Source: an uncultured Fibrobacter sp.
GTDB lineage: Bacteria > Fibrobacterota > Fibrobacteria > Fibrobacterales > Fibrobacteraceae
Assembly (NCBI GenBank): GCA_947305535.1
Contig: CAMZDZ010000010.1
Span: 1-32,274 of the forward strand
Reading direction: 5' to 3'
Length of the DNA: 32,274 nt
Shown: piece after piece, positions 17,237 through 25,577 of the stretch
Numbering within the stretch: position 1 is the first letter of the stretch
How the letters are laid out: every line of letters begins with the position of its first letter
Notes under the pieces: generated by a model
What the model was told of the DNA's origin: nothing
The model's input: the letters and a program-made list of their open reading frames with translations, nothing else
Databases searched by the model: none
Translations under genes and position numbers: made by a program

Positions 17237-19081
17237 ATGTCTAACTTTAAATCTCTAATTACCTCTGCCGTGCTTCTTGCGTCGGCTTATTCGTTCGCCG
17301 GTCCGGGGTTGGCTGACGGTGCCGCAAAGTTCGTCGGCAACATTACGACTCGTGGCCAGGTGCGTTCGGATTTCGGTACCTACTGGAACCAGATTACTGC
17401 CGAAAACGAATGTAAGTGGCAGTCTATCGAAGGTTCCCGCGGCAACTACAATTTCAGCGGTTGCGATGCCGCCTATAACTGGGCAAAGAACAACGGGGGC
17501 TTCTTCAAGTTCCACGCCCTGGTGTGGGGTTCGCAGTACCCGAACTGGTTGGGCAACTTGAGCGCCGACGATACCAAGAAGGCCATTACCGACTGGTTCG
17601 ACCGCGTGAAGAAGCAGTACCCCGATCTCGACATGATTGACGTGGTGAACGAAGCTATCCGTACCGGTAACAACCAGTATCACTCCGGCTATCCCAACAC
17701 CAAGATTATCCAGGCCCTCGGCGGCGATAACAACGGTGACTACACCTTCGTGACCACGGCCTTCAAGATGGCGCGTGAACGTTGGCCGGATGCCATCTTG
17801 ATCTATAACGACTACAACACTGTTCAGTGGCAGAAGAACGAAGGTATCCAGCTGATCCAGACCATCAAGAAGAATGGCGCTCCGGTGGATGCCTACGGCT
17901 TGCAGGCCCATGACATGATGACCCAGGGCGGTGGCGCCGGTGGTACCGGTGGTGGCGGCGGCTGCTTGAACATCAATACGCTGAAGAGCGTCCTTGATGA
18001 AATCTGGCAGAAGACCGAGACCCCGATGTTCATTTCGGAATACGATATCGGTACCGAAGACGACAACACCCAGAAGAAGTGCTATCAGGAACAGATTTCC
18101 CTGTTCATGGAAAACGAACACGTTGCCGGTATCACTCTTTGGGGCTACATCTACGGTGCGACCTGGGTGACCAACGGTAACTCCGGTATCATCAAGGACG
18201 GCAGGGACCGTGCGGCCATGACCTGGCTGAAGGAATACCTTGCGTCGAACAAGGGCGTCAACACGACGGGCCTTCCGACGGGTGACGCTGCTGCCAAGGT
18301 CGATCCGGAACCGCAGCTTCCGTTCAAGGGCGCCGCTATCGGTGTACCGGGCAAGATCGAAGCCGAAGATTTCGACATCCCGGGCAAGGGCAAGAACGAA
18401 GACGGCACGAGCAACCAGTCTTACGCTGATGGCGACTCCGAAAACCACGGTGACTCCGACTACCGTAGCGATACCGGTGTCGACCTCTACAAGAAGGCTA
18501 CCGGTGTCGTGGTGGGCTACAACAGCGAAGGCGACTGGCTCGAATACACGATCAACGTGGCCGAAGCCGGCGAGTACACCTTCTTTGCCGCCGTGGCCGC
18601 CGCAGGTTCTACTTCCAGCTTCAAGATGTCGCTCGATGGCAACCCCCTTACTGAATCCATCAGCGTTCCTGCCGCCTCTTCTGGCGAAGAAAACTACGAA
18701 GACTACAACAAGGTCTCTGCCAACGTGACGCTCCCGGCTGGCCAGCATGTCCTCCGCATGGACGTGACCGGCGCCTGGTTCGACGTGGACTACTTCACCT
18801 TCGTGAAGGGTGCCAACGCGACCGACCCGGAACCGATTGGTGGCGGTACGGGCGACGATCCGCTGGGCATCGCTTCCAACCCCCAGCTGGACGAGACCAA
18901 TACTCTGCAGCACTACTACGTGTTCGACACGCAGGGCGTGCGCATGGGCGTGATCAGCGGCTATGGCTTCAAGGCTACCGCCGAACTGCTCAGGTCTTCC
19001 AGCGCCGTCAAGTCTTCGGGCATGTACTACCTGCGTAACCGTGCCACGGGCAAGATGCAGGCCGTCCGCATCGTCCGCTAG
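17237..19081 (+). CDS. Secreted GH10 endo-1,4-beta-xylanase with CBM6
   Basis: I chose the ATG at 17237, which has AAGGA 7 bp upstream; a GTG two codons earlier is too close to that site. The 614-residue protein has a signal peptide (about 1-21, SAYSFA) and a GH10 barrel (about 23-335). The acid/base is E139 in DVVNEAI and the nucleophile E268 in FISEYDIG; ITAENECKW and HALVWGSQ are typical of the family. A Gly-rich insertion (residues 231-242, ending at C243) sits between barrel strands 6 and 7. CBM6 spans about 370-520 and the shared C-terminal domain about 555-614. It hydrolyses the xylan backbone outside the cell and is the main endo-acting enzyme of this cluster. Upstream are tandem repeats and operator F; downstream is a strong terminator. 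Confidence 0.93.
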   Translation: MSNFKSLITSAVLLASAYSFAGPGLADGAAKFVGNITTRGQVRSDFGTYWNQITAENECKWQSIEGSRGNYNFSGCDAAYNWAKNNGGFFKFHALVWGSQYPNWLGNLSADDTKKAITDWFDRVKKQYPDLDMIDVVNEAIRTGNNQYHSGYPNTKIIQALGGDNNGDYTFVTTAFKMARERWPDAILIYNDYNTVQWQKNEGIQLIQTIKKNGAPVDAYGLQAHDMMTQGGGAGGTGGGGGCLNINTLKSVLDEIWQKTETPMFISEYDIGTEDDNTQKKCYQEQISLFMENEHVAGITLWGYIYGATWVTNGNSGIIKDGRDRAAMTWLKEYLASNKGVNTTGLPTGDAAAKVDPEPQLPFKGAAIGVPGKIEAEDFDIPGKGKNEDGTSNQSYADGDSENHGDSDYRSDTGVDLYKKATGVVVGYNSEGDWLEYTINVAEAGEYTFFAAVAAAGSTSSFKMSLDGNPLTESISVPAASSGEENYEDYNKVSANVTLPAGQHVLRMDVTGAWFDVDYFTFVKGANATDPEPIGGGTGDDPLGIASNPQLDETNTLQHYYVFDTQGVRMGVISGYGFKATAELLRSSSAVKSSGMYYLRNRATGKMQAVRIVR

Positions 19082-19123
19082 GCAACAAGCTCTCTCATAA
19101 AACCAAATCCTAATCCATACACG

Positions 19124-19162
19124 AATCGGTTCCGGTTTCTCCAACGCCGGGGCCGATTTTTT
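19124..19162 (+). terminator. Intrinsic terminator after GH10
   Basis: A 12-bp stem with two G-U pairs (AATCGGTTCCGG at 19124-19135 with CCGGGGCCGATT at 19147-19158) is followed by TTTT. Confidence 0.9.
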
Positions 19163-19173
19163 GCATATATGCG

Positions 19174-19197
19174 AAAACCCCTACCGTGTGGCAGGGG
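19174..19197 (-). terminator. Intrinsic terminator of the HPt/kinase operon
   Basis: On the minus strand, CCCCTGCC pairs with GGTAGGGG (one G-U pair) around an ACAC loop, followed by TTTTC. It lies 25 bp after the HPt stop codon and convergent to the GH10 terminator. Confidence 0.82.
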
Positions 19198-19221
19198 CGT
19201 AGCGGGAATGTCTTACCTTTT

Positions 19222-19575
19222 TTAGGCCAGGAACTTGCGGATGTTCTCGATGACGTTGCTGTAGTTGTTCAGGACCGCGGTGAACAGCGTGTCCGAGTTT
19301 ATCGTGAATTCCCTCGGGCGGAGGTCTTCGGTCAGGGCGCTGCTTGCTTCGAAGAGCTTCTGGAATCCGAGGTTGGCGGCGACACCCTTGAGCGTGTGAG
19401 CCGAGCGGAACGCCTTCTCGATGTCTTCTTCTTCGAATGCCTTTTCGAGATCGTTGAAACTGGGGTCCTGCAAGAAGAGCCCGAGGTACTTGGCGATGCG
19501 TTCTTCCTTGTGGAGGCGGACAAGGACTTCGTCCAGGGATTCGTCCACACTGTCGTAGAATTGTTGTAGAGTCAT
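19222..19575 (-). CDS. Stand-alone histidine phosphotransfer (HPt) protein
   Basis: This 117-residue helical protein has the HPt signature AHTLKGVAANLGF, with H60 as the phosphoacceptor. It has no signal peptide or membrane segment. HPt proteins carry phosphate between a receiver domain and a second response regulator. It begins 32 bp after the hybrid kinase gene on the same strand, so the two probably form an operon and one phosphorelay. No output regulator with a DNA-binding domain lies in the window, so the target is unknown. GAGGAACAAGAGAAAC precedes the ATG, with GAGGAA as a distant ribosome-binding site. Confidence 0.88.
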   Translation of the reverse strand: MTLQQFYDSVDESLDEVLVRLHKEERIAKYLGLFLQDPSFNDLEKAFEEEDIEKAFRSAHTLKGVAANLGFQKLFEASSALTEDLRPREFTINSDTLFTAVLNNYSNVIENIRKFLA

Positions 19576-19607
19576 GTTGTTTCTCTTGTTCCTCTGAATT
19601 TAAATTT

Positions 19608-21665
19608 TTACGCCTTGGCGAAAAACTGTCCTAGGTAGTCGGAGAGTTTCTGGGTGTCAACCGGCTTTGCGAGGTGCCCGTTCATGCCGACCTGGAAGGC
19701 TTTCTGCCGGTCTTCTTCGAAGGCGTTCGCCGTCATGGCGACAATCGGGATTTGCGAGTAGCTCGAATTGCCGAGTTTGCGGATTTCGCTGGCGGCTTCG
19801 TATCCGTCCATCACGGGCATCTGGATGTCCATCAGCACGAGGTCGTACATGCCCGGCTTGTTGCCCTTGATTTTCTGCAGGGCGATGGCGCCGTTTTCGG
19901 CTTCGTCCACTGTGAATCCCAGTTCCTTGAGATTGTCAAGCGCGATTTCGCGGTTCAGGTCGTTGTCCTCGACGAGAAGGATCCGTTTCCCTTCGAACAG
20001 CCCGCTGACGATTTCCTTGGGCTGGGCGTCCTTGTCCTTCTTGAAGGTGTAGAACTTGTCCAGGATGTTGAAGGTGAAGTGGCACGCCACCTTGGTGCCC
20101 TTGCCTTGTTCGCTTTCGATTTCCAGCGTGCCGCCCATCGTCTCGACCAGGTTCTTGGTGATGGCTAGCCCGAGACCGGTGCCGTTTACGCCGCTCGCGG
20201 TGGAGTTGTGCTCGCGGGAGAATGCGTCGAACACGTGGCTCAGGAACTCCTGGCTCATGCCCATTCCGTTATCTTCGACGATGAAGTCGTAGCAGGCGAG
20301 CCCTTGGAAACTCGGTGTCTGCTTGACGGTGAAGACAATCTTGCTGTTGCGCGGACTGTACTTGATGGCATTGCTCAGAATGTTCAGGAGAATGCGCTCC
20401 AAGTGCATGGCGTCGGCGTAGATGTTTTCGTTCTGGATGTTCTTGAGCTCGAGTTTCAGGGAGGTCTCTTTCTTGTTTGCGGACTCCTGGACGATGGAGG
20501 TAAACTTGGTGATGAACTCCGGCAGGTTGATGGGGTCGTTCTTCAGGTTGATCTTGCCGCTTTCGATGTGCGCCATGTCGAGCACGTCGTTGATGAGGTT
20601 CAGCAGGTGGTCCCCGGCGAGAGCGACCTTCTCGAGGTAGTCGATGGCCTGTTCCTTGTTGTCGATGTACTTTTTGGCCATCGAGGCGAACCCGAGGATG
20701 GCGTTCATCGGCGTGCGGATGTCGTGGCTCATGTTGAAGAGGAATCGGCTCTTTGCGGCGTTTGCGGCTTCGGCCTTGGCGGTCGCCTCTTGCAGTTCCG
20801 TTTTCTGGCGGTTCTGCTGTTCTCGGAATTCGAGTTCGGCCTTCCGTTCCTCGTCCACGTTGCTTAGACCCAGGATGACGCAATTCCCGGTGTGGCTGTC
20901 CTTGTCGCGGGTGAGCTTTGCCCGGTAGAACTGCTCGGTGCCGTCGATGTTCGCCTTGAACTCGATGAAAAGGACGGGCTCGCGTTCCAGGTAGTTGAGG
21001 ATGTAGTCCCTTTGCAGTCGGGCGTACACCTTCATGCGGTCTTTTTTGACCACCAGGTTGTCCACCAGGGTTTCCATCTGCTTGCTGTAGGGGGGCTGCG
21101 CCTCGATTTTTTTGAAGCATTCCTCCAGGCGCTTGCTCGTGCGGTAGCAAAAGTAGGAGTCTCGGTCCAGGTCGACATAGAAAATGCTTTCGTAGTCGCT
21201 GGTAATGCCGTTCAGCATCGCGTCCATTTGCGCTATACGGGTGTGCGTGCGCTCGCGCTCGGAAACGTCTTTCACGACGCAGAATGTGTAGACATCCCCG
21301 ATTTCGTCCCTCATTAGGTAGAATTCCTGTTCAAGGCAGATGGGCGTGCCGCCTTCGTGCGGTACGGTCCAATAGCAGGCTTTGGCGGAAAGTTCGTTTC
21401 TATCGAATTTCTGGAGGAGCTTCTCGCGGCTTGCGGTTTCCAGGAATTGCTTGGAGTTGGTAAGCAGGTTTTCCTTTGCCCAGAGGTTCACGTATTCCGA
21501 ATAGCGTGTGGCTTCGCGGGATTTTCCCTTGCGGAGGGGGACTGCACGGCCCCTGATAAACCTATAGAAATCACCTATAACAACATCCTTCGTCAGGTTG
21601 CATTCGAAATAGCCGTAGGCTCCGTGGGTCAATGCGTCAAGTAGGTTTGGGGCAATTTTGATCAT
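19608..21665 (-). CDS. Soluble hybrid histidine kinase (PAS-HisKA-HATPase-REC)
   Basis: The 685-residue protein has no signal peptide or membrane span, so it should sense in the cytoplasm. Two PAS-like segments cover about 10-140 and 145-275, followed by a short coiled region. The HisKA domain has H314 in NMSHDIRTPMNAILGF. The ATPase domain shows the N box (LNILSNAIKYSP, about 430), G1 (VEDNGMGMS, about 465) and G2 (GTGLGLAIT, about 495). A C-terminal receiver domain (about 558-680) has D613 in LVLMDIQMPVMDGYEA. The kinase would phosphorylate its own receiver, then the adjacent HPt. No Shine-Dalgarno site precedes the ATG, and a TATATT box ends 8 nt upstream, suggesting a leaderless or nearly leaderless message. 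The signal sensed is not evident. Confidence 0.92.
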   Translation of the reverse strand: MIKIAPNLLDALTHGAYGYFECNLTKDVVIGDFYRFIRGRAVPLRKGKSREATRYSEYVNLWAKENLLTNSKQFLETASREKLLQKFDRNELSAKACYWTVPHEGGTPICLEQEFYLMRDEIGDVYTFCVVKDVSERERTHTRIAQMDAMLNGITSDYESIFYVDLDRDSYFCYRTSKRLEECFKKIEAQPPYSKQMETLVDNLVVKKDRMKVYARLQRDYILNYLEREPVLFIEFKANIDGTEQFYRAKLTRDKDSHTGNCVILGLSNVDEERKAELEFREQQNRQKTELQEATAKAEAANAAKSRFLFNMSHDIRTPMNAILGFASMAKKYIDNKEQAIDYLEKVALAGDHLLNLINDVLDMAHIESGKINLKNDPINLPEFITKFTSIVQESANKKETSLKLELKNIQNENIYADAMHLERILLNILSNAIKYSPRNSKIVFTVKQTPSFQGLACYDFIVEDNGMGMSQEFLSHVFDAFSREHNSTASGVNGTGLGLAITKNLVETMGGTLEIESEQGKGTKVACHFTFNILDKFYTFKKDKDAQPKEIVSGLFEGKRILLVEDNDLNREIALDNLKELGFTVDEAENGAIALQKIKGNKPGMYDLVLMDIQMPVMDGYEAASEIRKLGNSSYSQIPIVAMTANAFEEDRQKAFQVGMNGHLAKPVDTQKLSDYLGQFFAKA

Positions 21666-21673
21666 AATAAGGC

Positions 21674-21679
21674 AATATA
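21674..21679 (-). promoter_or_regulatory. -10 candidate for the kinase operon
   Basis: On the minus strand this reads TATATT, within GTATATTG. It ends 8 nt before the kinase ATG, so transcription would begin at or next to the start codon. Confidence 0.4.
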
Positions 21680-21735
21680 TACTTGTTATAAGAAAAATAG
21701 AACGAAAAAAACTGCTGGCAAGTGCTCCATGTGAA

Positions 21736-21751
21736 AAATATCATGATATTT
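21736..21751. promoter_or_regulatory. Perfect 16-bp palindrome between kinase and acyltransferase
   Basis: AAATATCATGATATTT is a perfect palindrome in the 103-bp gap between divergent starts at 21665 and 21769. Its position fits a dimeric repressor or activator site for either gene. It is A/T-rich, so chance is possible. Confidence 0.45.
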
Positions 21752-21768
21752 GCTAAATTTGCTCCACA

Positions 21769-22938
21769 ATGCCGAAACCAGCGAACTATTTCCCCGCCAT
21801 AGATGGACTGCGCCTGCTGGCGAGCCTCAATATCGTGATGCTCCACCTGGGCAGTTCCAATGCCCTTGCCTATATGGCGGACTGCACCTGGCTCATGCCC
21901 ATATTCAACGCCCCGGCTTTTGCCGCGGGTATTTTCTACGTGTTCGCCGGGTTCCTTTTCGCAAGCAAGTTCAGCGATCCCGAGCGCCGGATTCCGGTGG
22001 TCCCGTTCATGTTCGGCCGTATAGCCAAGCTGTACCGCCTGCACTTCTTCATGACGCTCCTGATGTTTGTCGTGCTGGTGTTCAAGCTGAGCGGGTACAC
22101 GCACCTACCCGGGTTCGGCGAGCTGGGGGATTGCGCGTCGAAGGGCCTTGCTGCCATGTCGCACCCGTGGCGCAGCCTGGTCATGCACCTGACCCTCACG
22201 TGGTCCATCGTCCCCGATTTGGGCATGAAACTGAATGAACCTTCCTGGTCGCTCACGAGCTTCTTCGCCTGCTACGCCATTACGCCGTGGTTCAGCCGCT
22301 GGCTGTTCAAGCGCAGCCGCCGCAGCCTCTGGGTGCTTTTCGGGCTGGTGTTTGTCCCGGGAATCGTGTGGGCTACGGTCTTCGGGCTTACGGACAACCT
22401 TTGGTTCGCCGGTTACGACGCGAAGTACAGGTTCTTCCACATGTTCGCCCCGGTCCGCATTTTCGAGTACCTGCTGGGCATGGTAATTTACCGACTCTAC
22501 AACGAGGGCTACTTCGACTTCCTCAAGCGCGACTACGTGAGCGGCATTGCGCAGGCGCTGTTGCTTGCGGCCCTTTACGGGAGCCTGTTCCTGCTGAACC
22601 CGAACTTGAATCCCGGAATCAACTACGCTTTGCACCACAGCTTGCCTATCCTCATTTACGCCTTGCTTGTGCTTTCGCTTCTGAGCGGGAAAGGATTCCT
22701 CGCCTGGTTCTTCTGCATCCCGCTTGTTCGTAAAGTCGGCCGTGCCTCGTTCTATCCGTACCTGATCCACCTGCCGATCATCACGATTGCCTGGGGCATC
22801 TGCAACCTGAACCGGCCCAAGAATACGCTGCTCCTGCTGTTGTTCATTTATACAGTGAGCACGCTTTATATGGAATTCAAGGTGTGGCGTCGCAAGAGGG
22901 CGAAGGCTGCCGCGGGGGTCTCCGGGACGTCCGCGTAA
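21769..22938 (+). CDS. Membrane acyltransferase, acyltransferase-3 family
   Basis: The 389-residue integral membrane protein has about ten hydrophobic segments. The N-terminus carries the family pattern: D12 and R15 in IDGLRLLA and H26 in IVMLHLG, followed by FYVFAGFLFA, the counterpart of the usual FFVLSG motif. EPSWSLTSFFACYAI resembles the conserved ExW.L..E/F region. The C-terminus is short, basic and cytoplasmic. Such enzymes O-acylate surface polysaccharides, lipopolysaccharide or peptidoglycan; the substrate here is not evident. The ATG has no ribosome-binding site, but a TAAATTTG box ends 7 nt upstream, which suggests a leaderless message. I see no clear terminator downstream. Confidence 0.85.
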   Translation: MPKPANYFPAIDGLRLLASLNIVMLHLGSSNALAYMADCTWLMPIFNAPAFAAGIFYVFAGFLFASKFSDPERRIPVVPFMFGRIAKLYRLHFFMTLLMFVVLVFKLSGYTHLPGFGELGDCASKGLAAMSHPWRSLVMHLTLTWSIVPDLGMKLNEPSWSLTSFFACYAITPWFSRWLFKRSRRSLWVLFGLVFVPGIVWATVFGLTDNLWFAGYDAKYRFFHMFAPVRIFEYLLGMVIYRLYNEGYFDFLKRDYVSGIAQALLLAALYGSLFLLNPNLNPGINYALHHSLPILIYALLVLSLLSGKGFLAWFFCIPLVRKVGRASFYPYLIHLPIITIAWGICNLNRPKNTLLLLLFIYTVSTLYMEFKVWRRKRAKAAAGVSGTSA

Positions 22939-23099
22939 ACGGCTCGACCCTACCTTGTGTAAAGTTTTGAAAACAAACAATGCGTGACGAGTGATAAAAT
23001 GCACTAAGTACGCGTAAAAATGCGTGCGCTTCTTCACTGTTTTCAAATGAAACCGATTTATTACACTTGAAAATCTGTTAAAAACGGCATTTGATTTTA

Positions 23100-23109
23100 T
23101 ATTTTATAC
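23100..23109 (+). promoter_or_regulatory. -10 candidate for the GH8 gene
   Basis: TATTTTATAC matches the -10 form of the cluster promoters. No TKGATAA-N4-TCCA site is present in the 252-bp region 22939-23190, so GH8 appears to lie outside that regulon. The upstream part of the region holds repeated TGCGT/ACGC-containing segments (22980-23031) without a clear fold. Confidence 0.4.
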
Positions 23110-23190
23110 TGTCCTACCTTTAAATTGGATTGGTGTTTGTGTATTTAGAGGTGGTGCTGGGAGTAATCCATTTTTTCAGAAGGTAACAGA

Positions 23191-25473
23191 ATGAAAAAAG
23201 CATTTACAGTTTTGACAACGGCGGTAGCCCTCGCGGCGGTCTCCTCCATGGCCGCTCCGAAGTACCCCTTCCCCCAGAACATGAAGCATCCCCACGGTAA
23301 CATTATTGAGTACGCCGATGCTTCCATGATCAAGGAGCACTTTAGCAAGTGGAAGAACGCTTGGTACGATGCTAACCAGGGCTGGATCTACGCTCCGGAA
23401 GGCACCTGCTCTACGGTGTCCGAAGCTATCGCTTACGGCATGTTGATTGCCGTGTATATCGACGATGGTAGCAACGGTGCCAAGGACATGTTCGACAAGC
23501 TCTATGGGACCTGGAAGTCCAGCGGCGGTAACGGCGGTGGCATGAACTGGCGTGTTGGCTGCGAAGGTGGTACCGGTTCTGCATCTGACGCCGACTTCGA
23601 CGCCGCCCTCGCTCTCGTGATGGCTGCCAAGCAGTGGGGCCAGGATTCCTATCTGAACGACGCCAAGACGATTATTTCCTGGATGGCCACGAACGACATC
23701 AATGGCAGCCAGATTAAGCCGGGTAACGCTTGGAACGACGCGTTCAACCCGAGCTATGCGACTACGGCCAACTTCCAGATTTTCCAGGATGTTGCCGGTG
23801 GTTCCTGGACGAACGTGATTTCCCAGGCTTACACCGATTTGACCGCTTGCCAGAACGGCACTACGGGCCTTGTCCCGGACTGGTGTGACTGGAGCAGCCA
23901 TCAGCCGACCAAGACCAGCGCCTCTGTGCAGCAGTCCGAAGCGGCCGGCTTCTTCGATGACGCCGCCCGTACCCCGTGGCGCATGGCCTGGGCCTACTAC
24001 TGGTTCGGCGATGCCAAGGCCAAGGCCTTCAATGCCAAGATTACCAACTGGCTCTACGACGTAGCTCCCGTGGCGAGCGAAATCAACTCCGGTTACTATG
24101 TAGACGGAAGGGCCGAAACGTCCGTGAAGCGGAACTTCGCTTCTTCCACCTTCTCCGGTGGTCTCGGCCTTGCTGCCGCTAGTGACGAAACTGAACTTGG
24201 CCAGAAGTACCTCGGAACGGTTTACAGCTACCTCGCTTCCAAGACGGCTTGCAAGAAGGCTGAAAATTGCGGCGAAGGCGACAATCCGGGTGAAAAGTAC
24301 TACATGTCTACTTTGAACCTCCTTTACCTCCTCCTCATGACCGGTAACATGCCGAACTTCAACGATATGTCCAAGTTCACCGCCTTCACTCCGGACCCGA
24401 GCAAGGCTCCGTCTCTGAGCGATGTCAACGGTACGCAGATGGAAATGAAGGATACCACCGTGGGTGTTTCTGGTTTCTGGCACTGGGGTGCCTACCACGA
24501 CAAGTATGGTACCACCGTGATGAAGCCGGACTCCGGCACCTCTCCGCTGGTTCTCCGTGGTGGCAAGATCTATGCCGAAGCTTCTATGCAGATCGGTCCT
24601 GAACCGGAATGGACGCAAGCGAAGAAGGATGTTTGTGATGCAACTCCGGATAAGTGCGAACTCCTGTACCCGTCTGCCGGTATCGCCATGTCCTTCCTCC
24701 CCGACAGCAAGAAGGGCGTTGACCTCCAGGCTCTCGGTGTGAAGAAACTCCGTATCGATATTAAGACCTCCGGTCCTATCCGCATGGCTATCCTCAACGG
24801 CAAGTCCGTGGAAGCCGGTTCTGAACCGGGCATCTATGTCAAGAACTCCGCTGACTACAAGGTGATTGAATATGACATGACTCCGTATGACTATGGTTTC
24901 AAGGGTGTTGATGGTGAAGCAATCGACATCCTTGACTGGGTCGATGCTAACTCGGCTCCGGAAGGCTCGCAGATCATCAAGGATGTCAGGGGCCTCAAGT
25001 TCGAAGTCAAGCAGAAGGAAGGCGGCATCGGTGACGTTTCCATCAGGGCTATCGAATTCCTCGATGCCAGCGGCAACGTGATTGATCCGGTCTCGATTAC
25101 CGGCATGCCGGGCGTCCGCAGCGAAATCGCTCAGACTCCGACTTCTTCCGCCGATCCGACTGGCAGCTCTTCTTCGGGCGACGTGACGAACCCGAACTCC
25201 TCCTCCAGCGGTACCATTGTCGGCCCGGGCCTCTCTTCTGGCGATGCTCTCGCGACGGTCTATGCTCCGGCTAGGTTCAACGCTTCCGTGAACGGCCTCC
25301 AGATCCAGATCAGCAATGCCTCCGTCGGTTCCAACTTTGCCGTGTTCTCCATGCAGGGCAAGGTCATCAAGACCGGCATGATCAAGGGCAGCAGCCAGCT
25401 GGTCACGGTCCAGAATAAGGGTGCCTACGTGATCCGCGTCGGCAACGAAGTTCGCTCGGTCATCGTGAAGTAA
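23191..25473 (+). CDS. Secreted GH8 endoglucanase with accessory binding domain
   Basis: The 760-residue protein has a signal peptide (1-21, SSMA). A GH8 alpha/alpha-barrel spans about 30-390, with the proton donor E78 in TVSEAIAYGM and acidic residues D133, D135 and D137 in ASDADFDAALAL. A beta-sandwich of CBM11/30-like character follows (about 400-630), then a Ser-rich linker (about 645-685) and the shared C-terminal domain. GH8 enzymes cut beta-1,4-glucan (some cut xylan or chitosan) with inversion; in Fibrobacter the likely target is cellulose or mixed-linkage glucan. AGAAGGT precedes the ATG. Codon choice is visibly biased toward a narrow set (GGT, GCT, AAG), as in highly expressed genes, and resembles the GH10 gene more than the other enzymes. 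Confidence 0.9.
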   Translation: MKKAFTVLTTAVALAAVSSMAAPKYPFPQNMKHPHGNIIEYADASMIKEHFSKWKNAWYDANQGWIYAPEGTCSTVSEAIAYGMLIAVYIDDGSNGAKDMFDKLYGTWKSSGGNGGGMNWRVGCEGGTGSASDADFDAALALVMAAKQWGQDSYLNDAKTIISWMATNDINGSQIKPGNAWNDAFNPSYATTANFQIFQDVAGGSWTNVISQAYTDLTACQNGTTGLVPDWCDWSSHQPTKTSASVQQSEAAGFFDDAARTPWRMAWAYYWFGDAKAKAFNAKITNWLYDVAPVASEINSGYYVDGRAETSVKRNFASSTFSGGLGLAAASDETELGQKYLGTVYSYLASKTACKKAENCGEGDNPGEKYYMSTLNLLYLLLMTGNMPNFNDMSKFTAFTPDPSKAPSLSDVNGTQMEMKDTTVGVSGFWHWGAYHDKYGTTVMKPDSGTSPLVLRGGKIYAEASMQIGPEPEWTQAKKDVCDATPDKCELLYPSAGIAMSFLPDSKKGVDLQALGVKKLRIDIKTSGPIRMAILNGKSVEAGSEPGIYVKNSADYKVIEYDMTPYDYGFKGVDGEAIDILDWVDANSAPEGSQIIKDVRGLKFEVKQKEGGIGDVSIRAIEFLDASGNVIDPVSITGMPGVRSEIAQTPTSSADPTGSSSSGDVTNPNSSSSGTIVGPGLSSGDALATVYAPARFNASVNGLQIQISNASVGSNFAVFSMQGKVIKTGMIKGSSQLVTVQNKGAYVIRVGNEVRSVIVK

Positions 25474-25494
25474 TCCTTCAGGATTTTTAAAAAA

Positions 25495-25523
25495 GGTCGT
25501 GGGTTCGCCCGCGGCCTTTTTTT
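25495..25523 (+). terminator. Intrinsic terminator after GH8
   Basis: GGTCGTGGG and CCCGCGGCC (one G-T pair) enclose a TTCG tetraloop and are followed by seven T residues. The T-run directly adjoins the batA promoter box. Confidence 0.93.
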
Positions 25524-25531
25524 GTATATTC
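25524..25531 (+). promoter_or_regulatory. -10 candidate for batA-like gene
   Basis: GTATATTC lies within TTTTTTTGTATATTCTAG. The box with its T-run and CT is the same as upstream of the batB-like gene (28044-28051). Here the T-run also serves as the tail of the GH8 terminator. Confidence 0.5.
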
Positions 25532-25577
25532 TAGTCGTTTCGGGGGAATCCCCTTTGATATCGGAATTGGAATCGAA

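Noticed and set aside
22939-23190. Operator copy upstream of GH8
   Set aside because: GTGATAAAATGCAC near 22991 begins like the motif but lacks TCCA and the 51-bp spacing.
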